DNA from: an uncultured Aquimarina sp.
Lineage (GTDB): Bacteria; Bacteroidota; Bacteroidia; Flavobacteriales; Flavobacteriaceae
Reading direction: 5' to 3'
Length of the DNA: 6,886 nucleotides
Assembly (NCBI GenBank): GCA_937958735.1
Contig: CALGNG010000311.1
Coordinates: forward strand, 1-6,886
The translations under genes were made by a program, and so were the position numbers. How positions within the stretch are numbered: position 1 is the first letter of the stretch; the number at the start of each line of letters is the position of its first letter. Under the pieces are notes generated by a model, which saw only the letters and a list, made by a program, of their open reading frames with translations, did not search any database and was not told the origin of the DNA. Positions 1 to 6,000 of the stretch are shown piece by piece.

Positions 1-597
1 AAGGTACAAAATAAAATAAAGCGGATGCTTAAAAATTACATCTTTAAAATGAGAGACTACTAATAGCATGGCTAATCCAAAAATTGTAATCCATAGAAAT
101 ACAAATAGATACACTGCATAAGAAACTATTACAGGACTAAATAGCAATAACAGCAAAGGGATTAAGGCTATAAACATTAAATAAGAAAAATAGCTTTGCT
201 TTTCAAAAACATAACATTTTATTTTTTCTTTTTTATTAATCATTACTCCAACAATCAATTGTATTATCATTTTTGAGATAAAAAACACCGTAAATACCCC
301 CAAAAAATTAAGGTAATCGACTAACAACAAACCTCCTAAAACATCTAAACGAAACAACACAACTTGGACTAATAAAGGGAAAACAATTAAGGAAAAAATA
401 ATTAGCAAAACATGGAATAGTTTAAGTAAACTATCGTCTCTATAGGTCTTTAAATACGTATCTGTGAATATTAATTTACTGAAATAAAGCAACTTATAAC
501 CAGAATTCTTCTTAGCCAGTAACAGTAATGAAAGTCCTATAATGTATAAAAAAATTATCCAATCTGTGGTTAATATGGTTCTAAATACAGCTTCCAA
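1..597 (-). CDS. DUF4271 integral membrane protein (3' end cut by window edge)
   Basis: This is an inner-membrane protein of unknown function. Reading leftward from a TTG at 597-595 gives 199 uninterrupted codons to the window edge. I see about six hydrophobic segments, at residues 13-28, 60-82, 99-120, 138-153, 158-181 and from 192 on, and no soluble domain. The layout and the end motif FKHPLYFILYL match my memory of the DUF4271 family of Bacteroidota, whose members run a little over 200 residues, so only a short C-terminus should be missing. The TTG start is chosen because an in-frame TAA lies 27 bases upstream, no ATG lies between, the A-rich leader suits this phylum, and the first ATG is only at codon 110, which would remove two membrane segments. 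The gene is divergent from the mannosyltransferase gene, with a TACATTTG element at 628-635 as a likely promoter. The family call is fairly sure; the function is unknown. Confidence 0.82.
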   Translation of the reverse strand, partial: MEAVFRTILTTDWIIFLYIIGLSLLLLAKKNSGYKLLYFSKLIFTDTYLKTYRDDSLLKLFHVLLIIFSLIVFPLLVQVVLFRLDVLGGLLLVDYLNFLGVFTVFFISKMIIQLIVGVMINKKEKIKCYVFEKQSYFSYLMFIALIPLLLLLFSPVIVSYAVYLFVFLWITIFGLAMLLVVSHFKDVIFKHPLYFILYL

Positions 598-627
598 TTT
601 ATTTATTTTTATGTAGAATTATAGTCG

Positions 628-635
628 CAAATGTA
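628..635 (-). promoter_or_regulatory. Candidate -7 element for the DUF4271 gene
   Basis: The minus strand reads TACATTTG here, an exact match to the Bacteroidota TAnnTTTG -7 consensus, 30 bases upstream of the TTG start. No good TTG -33 element is seen at the usual distance, so the call rests on the -7 element and its position. Confidence 0.5.
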
Positions 636-636
636 A

Positions 637-666
637 ATGCTAAAATCGAGTTTTATAGTATCTTTG
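637..666 (+). promoter_or_regulatory. Candidate promoter for the mannosyltransferase-pyrC operon
   Basis: TATCTTTG at 659-666 matches the TAnnTTTG -7 consensus. ATG at 637-639 lies exactly 19 bases upstream, where a TTG -33 element is expected, and matches two of its three bases. Transcription would start near 673, giving a leader of about 10 bases before the ATG at 683. It is back to back with the DUF4271 promoter. Confidence 0.55.
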
Positions 667-682
667 AAGTAAATTTAACTGA

Positions 683-1408
683 ATGGCGAATAGTTTAGTT
701 ATAGTACCTACTTATAACGAAATCGAGAATATTGAAAGGCTAATTACTACAGTATTTGGCTTAGCAAGCAGTTTTCATATACTGGTTATAGATGATAATT
801 CTCCCGATGGTACTGGACTAAAGGTAAACCAATTAAAAGAATTATATCCTACAAAACTGTTTTTAGAAAAACGAGAAAAAAAGTTGGGCTTAGGAACCGC
901 TTACATCCATGGTTTTAAATGGGCTTTATCCAAAGATTATAATTATATTTTTGAAATGGATGCCGATTTCTCCCATAACCCTAAAGATTTGGAAAGACTA
1001 CTAAAGACCTGTGTTTCCGAAAGTTTAGATATGGTTATTGGATCTAGGTATGTAAAAGGTGTAAATGTGGTAAATTGGCCTATGAGTCGTGTTTTACTAT
1101 CCTACACCGCCTCTAAGTATGTGCGTTTTATTACACAAATGCCCATCCATGATACTACTGCTGGGTTTGTTTGCTATTCTAAAAAATTATTACAAACTAT
1201 TGACCTAAATAGTATAAAGTTTGTAGGGTACGCTTTTCAGATTGAAATGAAATATAAAGCTTATTTAAAAGAGCTAAAGTTTAAAGAGATTCCTGTAATT
1301 TTTACAGATAGAACACACGGAGAATCAAAAATGTCTAAAGGAATTATTTCTGAAGCAATCTTTGGAGTAATTCAAATGAAAATTAAAAGTCTATTTAGAA
1401 AAAGATGA
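683..1408 (+). CDS. Polyprenol monophosphomannose synthase (GT2, DPM1-like)
   Basis: This glycosyltransferase probably moves mannose from GDP-mannose to a polyprenyl phosphate on the cytoplasmic face of the inner membrane, making a lipid-linked mannose donor for envelope glycosylation. The 241-residue protein is a single GT-A domain with no C-terminal membrane segments, as in soluble DPM1-type enzymes. Visible motifs are PTYNE at 9-13, DDNSPDGT at 37-44 (nucleotide binding), the metal-binding DxD within MDADFSHNP at 92-100 (D93, D95), GSRYV at 120-124, the acceptor-side DTTAGF at 157-162, and GESKM at 213-217. Length and motif order are normal, so it looks intact. The ATG at 683 sits 17 bases after a TATCTTTG element. 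Its stop overlaps the pyrC start in ATGA, which implies co-transcription and translational coupling. The sugar (mannose rather than glucose or another) is inferred from family resemblance. Confidence 0.9.
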   Translation: MANSLVIVPTYNEIENIERLITTVFGLASSFHILVIDDNSPDGTGLKVNQLKELYPTKLFLEKREKKLGLGTAYIHGFKWALSKDYNYIFEMDADFSHNPKDLERLLKTCVSESLDMVIGSRYVKGVNVVNWPMSRVLLSYTASKYVRFITQMPIHDTTAGFVCYSKKLLQTIDLNSIKFVGYAFQIEMKYKAYLKELKFKEIPVIFTDRTHGESKMSKGIISEAIFGVIQMKIKSLFRKR

Positions 1409-2748
1409 ATAAAATACTCATAAAAAATGCCAAAATTGTTAACGAAGGTACTATTACTGAAGGTGACGTATATATTGAAGATAACTATTTTGTAGAAATA
1501 GACAACAGCATTAGTCCTAAATCTCCAGATGTAGAAGTTATTGATGCCGAAGGTAAATTTTTACTCCCTGGAATGATCGACGATCAGGTACATTTTAGAG
1601 AGCCTGGTCTTACGCATAAAGCAGATATACAAACCGAATCGCGCGCAGCTATTGCTGGAGGTATTACCACTTTTATAGAAATGCCTAACACCATCCCGCA
1701 AGCTACTACTATTGATTTATTAGAGGATAAATTTGATATTGCCAGTAAAAACAGTTATGCCAATTATTCTTTTATGTTTGGAGGCACTAACGATAACCTA
1801 GAAGAAATTTTAAAAGTAGATCCAAAAAAAGTAGCTGCTTTAAAATTATTTTTAGGCTCTTCTACAGGAAACATGTTAGTAGATAATCCCGAAACCTTAA
1901 AAGGTATTTTTGAGTCTACCGATCTACTAATTGCTGTACACTGTGAAGATGAGCAAACCATAAAAACAAACATGGCTGCACATCTAGAAGAATATGGAGA
2001 GGACATCCCTATAGAACTACACCCTATAATTCGTAGCGAAGAAGCTTGCTATTTATCTTCCTCTAAAGCAATTGCTTTAGCTAAAGAAACTGGTGCACGT
2101 TTACACGTATTCCACTTATCTACCGCTAAAGAATTAGAACTTTTTGATGGAAAAACAGCTTTAAAAGACAAAAAAATTACCGCAGAGGTTTGTGTACACC
2201 ATCTATGGTTTAACGACGAGGATTACAAAACCAAAGGCACACATATAAAATGGAACCCTGCTGTAAAAACAGAAAAAGACAGACAAGGTTTAATAAAAGG
2301 CCTACTAAATAATAAAATAGATGTTATTGCTACAGACCACGCCCCGCATACCTTAGAAGAAAAAAATAATATATATACTAAAGCACCTTCTGGAGGACCA
2401 CTAGTACAGCACGCTTTAACAGCTTTATTAGAGTTAGTACACAAAGAGCAATTAACCATAGAAAAAGTAGTCGAAAAAGCCTGCCACAACCCTGCAATTT
2501 TATTTGAAGTAGAAAAAAGAGGTTTTATTAAAAAGGGATATTATGCCGATGCGGTATTAGTAGATTTTAATGCCCCTTGGAGTGTTTCTAAAGATAACAT
2601 CTTGTACAAATGTGGATGGTCTCCATTCGAAGGCTTTACTTTTAAATCTAGAATTACCCATACTTTTGTAAACGGTAAATTAGTTTATAATAACTTTAAA
2701 ATATTAGACAAAGAAAAACAAGGAATGCGATTAACCTTTAACCGCTAA
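1405..2748 (+). CDS. pyrC: Dihydroorotase (cyclic amidohydrolase type, Bacteroidota form)
   Basis: This cytoplasmic metalloenzyme converts N-carbamoyl-L-aspartate and L-dihydroorotate into each other in de novo pyrimidine synthesis. The 447 residues form one amidohydrolase TIM barrel flanked by a small beta domain (residues 1-55 and about 380-447), the usual length for the group. The signature strand is DDQVHFREPG at 59-68: the first His of the normal HxH metal pair is Gln (Q61) and H63 remains. Other likely metal or active-site residues are K147 (in ALKLFLG, probably the carboxylated bridging Lys), H179 (AVHCED), H237 (FHLST) and D311 (ATDHAPH). N95 in MPNT and the SGGP loop at 329-332 fit substrate contacts. 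As I recall, other Bacteroidota dihydroorotases carry the same Gln. The gene starts inside the mannosyltransferase stop (ATGA, 4-base overlap) and ends just before a strong terminator. No transcarbamylase or other pyr gene is in the window. Confidence 0.92.
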   Translation: MNKILIKNAKIVNEGTITEGDVYIEDNYFVEIDNSISPKSPDVEVIDAEGKFLLPGMIDDQVHFREPGLTHKADIQTESRAAIAGGITTFIEMPNTIPQATTIDLLEDKFDIASKNSYANYSFMFGGTNDNLEEILKVDPKKVAALKLFLGSSTGNMLVDNPETLKGIFESTDLLIAVHCEDEQTIKTNMAAHLEEYGEDIPIELHPIIRSEEACYLSSSKAIALAKETGARLHVFHLSTAKELELFDGKTALKDKKITAEVCVHHLWFNDEDYKTKGTHIKWNPAVKTEKDRQGLIKGLLNNKIDVIATDHAPHTLEEKNNIYTKAPSGGPLVQHALTALLELVHKEQLTIEKVVEKACHNPAILFEVEKRGFIKKGYYADAVLVDFNAPWSVSKDNILYKCGWSPFEGFTFKSRITHTFVNGKLVYNNFKILDKEKQGMRLTFNR

Positions 2749-2763
2749 ATACCTTTCTCTTAT

Positions 2764-2810
2764 TGTATAAAAAAACCATTCGATGTAAAATCGAATGGTT
2801 TTTTTATACA
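2764..2810 (+). terminator. Intrinsic terminator after pyrC, 21-bp perfect stem
   Basis: Arms 2764-2784 and 2790-2810 are perfect reverse complements around a 5-base loop (GTAAA, 2785-2789). The core is CCATTCGAT/ATCGAATGG, followed by a run of seven T at 2799-2805 and matching A on the other arm. It begins 15 bases after the pyrC stop and closes the mannosyltransferase-pyrC operon. The A/T symmetry would let it work in both directions, but no minus-strand gene ends here. Confidence 0.92.
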
Positions 2811-2927
2811 CCTATTTGTTCTTATAAGAGCTTACTATTTACAAAAACAGAAAATTAAATTATTAAAATTTTTACACAAAAAAATAATTCTTTTATCTGT
2901 TTTTTACAAAATAGCTATAGGGTATAA

Positions 2928-2966
2928 TTAAAGTTAATTGTCTTTAAATTAAATAATTAACTTTAA
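2928..2966. repeat. 12-bp perfect inverted repeat upstream of the small basic gene
   Basis: TTAAAGTTAATT (2928-2939) and AATTAACTTTAA (2955-2966) are exact reverse complements separated by 15 bases. The right arm ends 9 bases before the ATG at 2976. It could be an operator or a leader hairpin. It has no T-run after it and few G-C pairs, so it is not a convincing terminator. In such AT-rich DNA some dyads arise by chance, but a 12-bp perfect match this close to a start is notable. Confidence 0.5.
2938..2965 (+). promoter_or_regulatory. Weak candidate promoter for the small basic gene
   Basis: TTG at 2938-2940 is followed after 17 bases by TAACTTTA at 2958-2965, one base off the TAnnTTTG -7 consensus. 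It lies within the inverted repeat and would give a near-leaderless transcript. An alternative is the TATAAT at 2923-2928, which has no well-spaced partner. The 165 bases from 2811 to 2975 hold nothing else that I recognise. Confidence 0.25.
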
Positions 2967-2975
2967 AAAATAAAT

Positions 2976-3143
2976 ATGGGTAAATCAAAAAAAGTAGTAG
3001 AATTAGCAACAAAAAGCATGAACAGTAATTTTAAAAAATCTACTGATCCAAAGTATAGTTCTGAAAAAAGAAAAAAATACGAACAAAAAACAGCCTCTCA
3101 ATATGCAGCTAGAAAAATTTTTGGGCTAAAAAACAATATATAG
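2976..3143 (+). CDS. Small lysine-rich hypothetical protein (55 aa)
   Basis: I do not recognise this family. The 55-codon frame starts at an ATG with an A-rich leader and ends in TAG. The product is strongly basic: 13 Lys and 2 Arg against 4 acidic residues. It has no signal peptide or membrane segment. The N-terminal part is MGKSKKVVELATKSM; the middle (residues 20-38) is polar and lysine-rich; the end SQYAARKIFGLK at 41-52 could form a short amphipathic helix. Such composition suggests binding to nucleic acid or ribosomes, but that is only inference. Reality as a gene is supported by its placement as a self-contained unit: a terminator upstream, an inverted repeat in the leader, and a 16-bp hairpin terminator starting 8 bases after the stop. 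The OmpA gene beyond it is on the opposite strand. The coding call is probable; the function is unknown. Confidence 0.68.
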   Translation: MGKSKKVVELATKSMNSNFKKSTDPKYSSEKRKKYEQKTASQYAARKIFGLKNNI

Positions 3144-3151
3144 AGGCACAT

Positions 3152-3195
3152 AAAACAAAATAGCGAGACTTAAAGACCTCGCTATTTTGTTTTTT
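3152..3195 (+). terminator. Intrinsic terminator after the small gene, 16-bp perfect stem
   Basis: Arms 3152-3167 and 3178-3193 pair perfectly (core TAGCGAG/CTCGCTA) around a 10-base loop, followed by a T-run at 3190-3195. It lies 8 bases after the TAG at 3143. On the minus strand the stem ends TTTTGTTTTA, so it may also stop the convergent OmpA gene, which ends at 3268 with no other hairpin seen between. Confidence 0.9.
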
Positions 3196-3267
3196 ATAGT
3201 TTTTAGATACTGTACTACCTATAAATAACACAATAACTTTTTTAATTTAGTAATTCTATAACAACTA

Positions 3268-4122
3268 TTATTTAGCCGCCTTCATCCCTTCTTCAATCAT
3301 ATTATAAAACTGATCTAGTTTAGGTAGCACCACAATTCTAGTCCTTCTATTAGCTGCCCTATTGTCTTTGGTATCGTTATCCTTTAATGGTATGTAATAA
3401 CTTCTACCCGCGGCAGTAATCCTCTTAGGATCTACATCAAATTTATTTTGTAAAATTCTAACTACAGATGTGGCTCTTTTAACACTTAAATCCCAATTAT
3501 CTATTAACTCTCCTTTTTTATATGATACATCATCGGTATGCCCTTCTACCATAAATTCGATATCAGGCTTGTCATTTACCACCTTAGCAACCTTACCTAA
3601 GACCGCCTCTGCTTTTCTATTTACACTATAACTACCGCTATTAAATAATAGTTTATCGGAGATAGAAATAAACACTACTCCTTTTTCTACATTAATTTCT
3701 ATATCCTCGTCGTTAATATTTCCTAAAGCTCCTTTTAAACTAGTTACCAAAGCTAGGGTTACCGAGTCCTTTTTGCTTATAGCGTCACGCATTGTCTTAA
3801 TCTGCATGTCTTTCTCTTTAATACTTTCTAAAGAGCGCTCTAAATTTTCTGCTTCTTTTTTTGATAAAGAAGCCAAATCTCCAACATTATTTAAAAGCGA
3901 TGAATTGGTGTTTTTTAACAAGTCTACCTTTTCTCTTAACACTCTTATTTCACTCTTAGAAGATGCTTTATCTTCCATACACATATTCAATTTAATAGTA
4001 GCATCATCTAACAATTCCTGTTTTTTCCGCAATCTATAATCTAAATCTGCATACTTTTTCTTTGTAACACAAGAAGTTAACATAAAAGAAGCCGCAATAC
4101 CTATTAACAATATGTTTTTCAT
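3268..4122 (-). CDS. OmpA-family peptidoglycan-binding lipoprotein with coiled coil
   Basis: This is an envelope lipoprotein that probably tethers a membrane to peptidoglycan. The 284 residues comprise a lipoprotein signal (residues 1-18, lipobox LTSC, lipidated C18), a long charged heptad-like coiled coil at about 24-125 rich in Lys, Glu and Leu, and a C-terminal OmpA-like domain at about 145-268. Domain motifs are VEGHTDD at 192-198, NWDLSVKRA at 209-217, RITAAGRS at 234-241 and NRAANRRTRI at 254-263. D197 and R216 occupy the places of the Asp and Arg that hold diaminopimelate in OmpA domains. There is no beta-barrel, so it is Pal/MotB-like in build rather than a porin. Family members with the same CVxKKK start after the lipid Cys are, as I recall, common in Flavobacteriaceae. 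The gene stands alone. It is divergent from the DUF4296 gene across 192 bp, and no clear TAnnTTTG element was found for it. Confidence 0.9.
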   Translation of the reverse strand: MKNILLIGIAASFMLTSCVTKKKYADLDYRLRKKQELLDDATIKLNMCMEDKASSKSEIRVLREKVDLLKNTNSSLLNNVGDLASLSKKEAENLERSLESIKEKDMQIKTMRDAISKKDSVTLALVTSLKGALGNINDEDIEINVEKGVVFISISDKLLFNSGSYSVNRKAEAVLGKVAKVVNDKPDIEFMVEGHTDDVSYKKGELIDNWDLSVKRATSVVRILQNKFDVDPKRITAAGRSYYIPLKDNDTKDNRAANRRTRIVVLPKLDQFYNMIEEGMKAAK

Positions 4123-4253
4123 AAATAATTATTTGGGTTATGTATATCTATTAGGGTTTGTAATATAACGTATAATTTGATCTACAATTACATTAATAGG
4201 CCATAAAATTAAATTAATATGCCTTATTTTCAATGTTGTTTAACAAAAGAATA

Positions 4254-4283
4254 TTGCTACTACACTTAGATGTAGTAAATTTG
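4254..4283 (+). promoter_or_regulatory. Strong Bacteroidota promoter for the DUF4296 gene
   Basis: TTG at 4254-4256 is the -33 element and TAAATTTG at 4276-4283 the -7 element, separated by exactly 19 bases, a full match to the TTG-N19-TAnnTTTG pattern. Transcription would start near 4290, giving a leader of about 25 bases. It is the best promoter in the window. Confidence 0.75.
4258..4277. repeat. 7-bp dyad inside the DUF4296 promoter spacer (operator-like)
   Basis: TACTACA (4258-4264) and TGTAGTA (4271-4277) are perfect reverse complements around a 6-base spacer. The dyad fills the gap between the -33 and -7 elements and covers the first two bases of the -7 box. A dimeric repressor bound here would block the promoter. 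No regulator gene is nearby, so this stays an inference. Confidence 0.45.
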
Positions 4284-4314
4284 ATGCAGCTTAATTTTTG
4301 CTTTATTTAATAAA

Positions 4315-4857
4315 ATGAAATTATTACCCCCTTCCTTTTTCTTATTCCTTATTTGTTTTAGTTGCCAAAAAGTAACCAAAAACACTCTACCACAACATCT
4401 CTTAACGGAGCAACAAATGATTGATGTTTTGTATGATGTAGTTTTAATAAAGACCAGTAAGGTCAATTTTCCTAGAGAGTTTAAGTCCTCTGGTATTTCG
4501 CCTAAAGAGTACATTTGCGCAAAGCACGATGTAGACAGTCTTATTATAGAAGAAAATATTAACTACTACAGTTACGAACCAGAAAAAATAAAAAAAATCT
4601 ACGAAAAAGTTAAAGACACCTTAAAAAACAAAGCTAAACTATTAGACAAAATTGTAACTCGTAGAGAAAAAATAGCAGAAAGGGAACAGGAAATAAAAGA
4701 TTCCATCGCTAATGCAGAGTTAGATGGAACAAGAAATAAAAGCCTAAAAGACTCTATAACTAATCTTAAAACAGAAAAACTAAATTCTAAAAAACTGGAA
4801 GACTCTGCAATTAATACCAACATAAAAGAAACAACAGCTAAAGATTCTTTAAAGTAA
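4315..4857 (+). CDS. DUF4296 lipoprotein
   Basis: This is a predicted lipoprotein of unknown function from a family I know only in Bacteroidota. The 180 residues start with a hydrophobic signal (residues 3-16) ending at C17 in CFSC. The -3 residue is Cys rather than the usual Leu or Val, so the lipobox is weak but acceptable. The conserved domain spans about 30-112, with the family's hallmark block MIDVLYDVVLIK at 35-46, then KYxVDSL-like residues (AKHDVDSL, 69-76) and a helical YEPEKIKKIYEKVKDTL stretch at 87-103. From about 113 to 180 the protein is a charged, low-complexity tail with KDS/EDS recurring at 128, 145, 162 and 176. The ATG at 4315 follows a near-consensus promoter. The gene converges on the epimerase gene with 8 bp between stops and no convincing terminator. 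The family call is good; the role is unknown. Confidence 0.82.
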   Translation: MKLLPPSFFLFLICFSCQKVTKNTLPQHLLTEQQMIDVLYDVVLIKTSKVNFPREFKSSGISPKEYICAKHDVDSLIIEENINYYSYEPEKIKKIYEKVKDTLKNKAKLLDKIVTRREKIAEREQEIKDSIANAELDGTRNKSLKDSITNLKTEKLNSKKLEDSAINTNIKETTAKDSLK

Positions 4858-4865
4858 TTTAAGAC

Positions 4866-5879
4866 TTAATCTTTAAAAGTTTTAGAGACCTCCTTAATAT
4901 ACATCTTCATAGATTGAAAAGAAAAAGGAATTGCTTTTTCTATTTTTTGTGAGCTATATATACTTTCAGAAAACAAACTGTCCTTTATATCCATAGGAAT
5001 AATTGGTACGTAACCAAAAACAAAGGACAATCCCGCTTCTAGTTTAGCAAATATATCTATTACAATTTTTGACACTTTTCTCTTAGGTGCTTTTTTCCCT
5101 AAGCTGTTTGCAATAGTTGTAATTACTTTTTTATGACTCAAGTTTTCGGACACCAACACAAACCTCTCGTTAACTATAGCAGAATCCATTAATTTTGCCA
5201 TAGCTTTTACCACATCGGTTACCGTAACATAACCTGTTATCCCTTCCGTATAAAAAGGCAATCCTTTTTTTACCTTACAAAATATATCGCTACTACCTGT
5301 TCTATATCCTTTACCTATAACTACCCCTGGATGCACAATAATTACAGAAAGCCCTTCCTCACTTCCTCTCCATATTTCCATTTCTCCACCATACTTAGAA
5401 ATTGCATATCCAGAATTTTGCCTTTCGGCATTCCATTGGCTGCTCTCGTCTAAAACAGATTGCCCTGGACTAGGGTTTAAGGTAGAAATACTACTTACAT
5501 AACACAGCTTCTGAATTCCAAAATCGATACTTAAATTTACAATATTTGCGGTACCTTCTATATTTACCTTTTTTAATTTATCAAAGGCTGCACTTAAAAA
5601 AGTAACATATCCTGCACAATGGTATACTTGGGTTATATTATAGTTTTCGAACACCGCATTTAAAGATGCTATAATAGTAATATCAGCTTCGATCCAAATA
5701 ATTTTACTCCAATTCGAAGACTCGTCCTCGTATGCATTGTACTTATGAAACACCAAAGAGGCATGTGATAATGAATCTTGGGAACGGTATATAGCTACAA
5801 TTTTTTGATTAGGAAGTTTAGACAACTCCATTAATAGATGAATACCTACCAATCCCGTACCTCCAGTAACTAATATCAT
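4866..5879 (-). CDS. NAD(P)-dependent epimerase/dehydratase (extended SDR)
   Basis: This is a cytoplasmic oxidoreductase of the extended short-chain dehydrogenase family, related to sugar-nucleotide epimerases and dihydroflavonol-4-reductase-like enzymes. The 337 residues open with the Rossmann motif GGTGLVG at 6-12. D66 in the ADI motif should contact the adenine ring. The HCAG stretch at 87-90, the catalytic Ser (S129 or S130 in YVSSIS) and the YxxxK pair Y158/K162 in YAISKYGGE are all present. PGVVIGKG at 184-191 and [11 protein letters not shown] at 217-227 match the substrate-side motifs of the family. Length is normal and the gene looks intact. The substrate cannot be read from the sequence. 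The gene stands alone, convergent with DUF4296 and divergent from tyrS, with TACTTTTG at 5929-5936 as a likely -7 element. An epimerase beside tyrS is, as I recall, a common flavobacterial arrangement. Confidence 0.88.
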   Translation of the reverse strand: MILVTGGTGLVGIHLLMELSKLPNQKIVAIYRSQDSLSHASLVFHKYNAYEDESSNWSKIIWIEADITIIASLNAVFENYNITQVYHCAGYVTFLSAAFDKLKKVNIEGTANIVNLSIDFGIQKLCYVSSISTLNPSPGQSVLDESSQWNAERQNSGYAISKYGGEMEIWRGSEEGLSVIIVHPGVVIGKGYRTGSSDIFCKVKKGLPFYTEGITGYVTVTDVVKAMAKLMDSAIVNERFVLVSENLSHKKVITTIANSLGKKAPKRKVSKIVIDIFAKLEAGLSFVFGYVPIIPMDIKDSLFSESIYSSQKIEKAIPFSFQSMKMYIKEVSKTFKD

Positions 5880-5928
5880 AGCTTTTTTTTACTTTGTAAA
5901 AATAATCAATTATCTCCCTAAGACTTCC

Positions 5929-5955
5929 CAAAAGTATTTAAAAAGCAAAACACAA
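5929..5955 (-). promoter_or_regulatory. Candidate promoter for the epimerase gene
   Basis: The minus strand reads TACTTTTG at 5936-5929, an exact TAnnTTTG match, with a TTG at 5955-5953 separated by 16 bases, slightly shorter than usual. The start codon lies about 50 bases downstream. The leader contains a short dyad (TTTTTAC/GTAAAAA, 5886-5902) close to the start codon. Confidence 0.5.
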
Positions 5956-5971
5956 AATTGGATTGTATTAG

Positions 5972-5979
5972 TATCTTTG
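5972..5979 (+). promoter_or_regulatory. Candidate -7 element for tyrS
   Basis: TATCTTTG matches TAnnTTTG and is identical to the -7 box of the mannosyltransferase operon. It lies 21 bases upstream of the tyrS ATG, implying a leader of about 15 bases. No TTG is seen at the expected -33 distance. A leader this short leaves no room for a T-box or other riboswitch. Confidence 0.55.
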
Positions 5980-6000
5980 CGCGCAGAAACTTATCAAGTT

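Noticed and set aside
1764..2489. Open frames on the minus strand within pyrC (80 and 88 codons)
   Set aside because: They lie wholly inside a well-supported gene, show no recognisable family and have no promoter signals of their own.
3773..4039. 88-codon plus-strand frame within the OmpA lipoprotein gene
   Set aside because: It is antisense to the coiled-coil coding region; its composition is a by-product of the opposite strand's Lys/Glu/Leu codons.
4123..4200. Promoter for the OmpA gene on the minus strand
   Set aside because: Only AT-rich stretches such as TATATTAC are seen; none matches TAnnTTTG with a well-spaced TTG, so no site is called.
4266..4514. 82-codon minus-strand frame across the DUF4296 start and its promoter
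   Set aside because: It overlaps both the promoter and the lipoprotein signal sequence, and the encoded protein resembles no known family.
4839..4877. Short inverted repeats (TAAAGATT/AATCTTTA and TTTAAAG/CTTTAAA) at the convergent ends of DUF4296 and the epimerase
   Set aside because: The stems are 7-8 bp, nearly all A-T and lack a T-run in the right place, so I do not call a terminator.
5886..5902. Dyad TTTTTAC/GTAAAAA in the epimerase leader
   Set aside because: It is a 7-bp stem with one G-C pair and a 3-base loop in homopolymer-rich DNA; chance is the simplest explanation.
5880..6000. Possible T-box or other riboswitch upstream of tyrS
   Set aside because: The likely transcription start leaves about 15 bases of leader, no T-box motif or terminator is visible, and T-boxes are not expected in this phylum.
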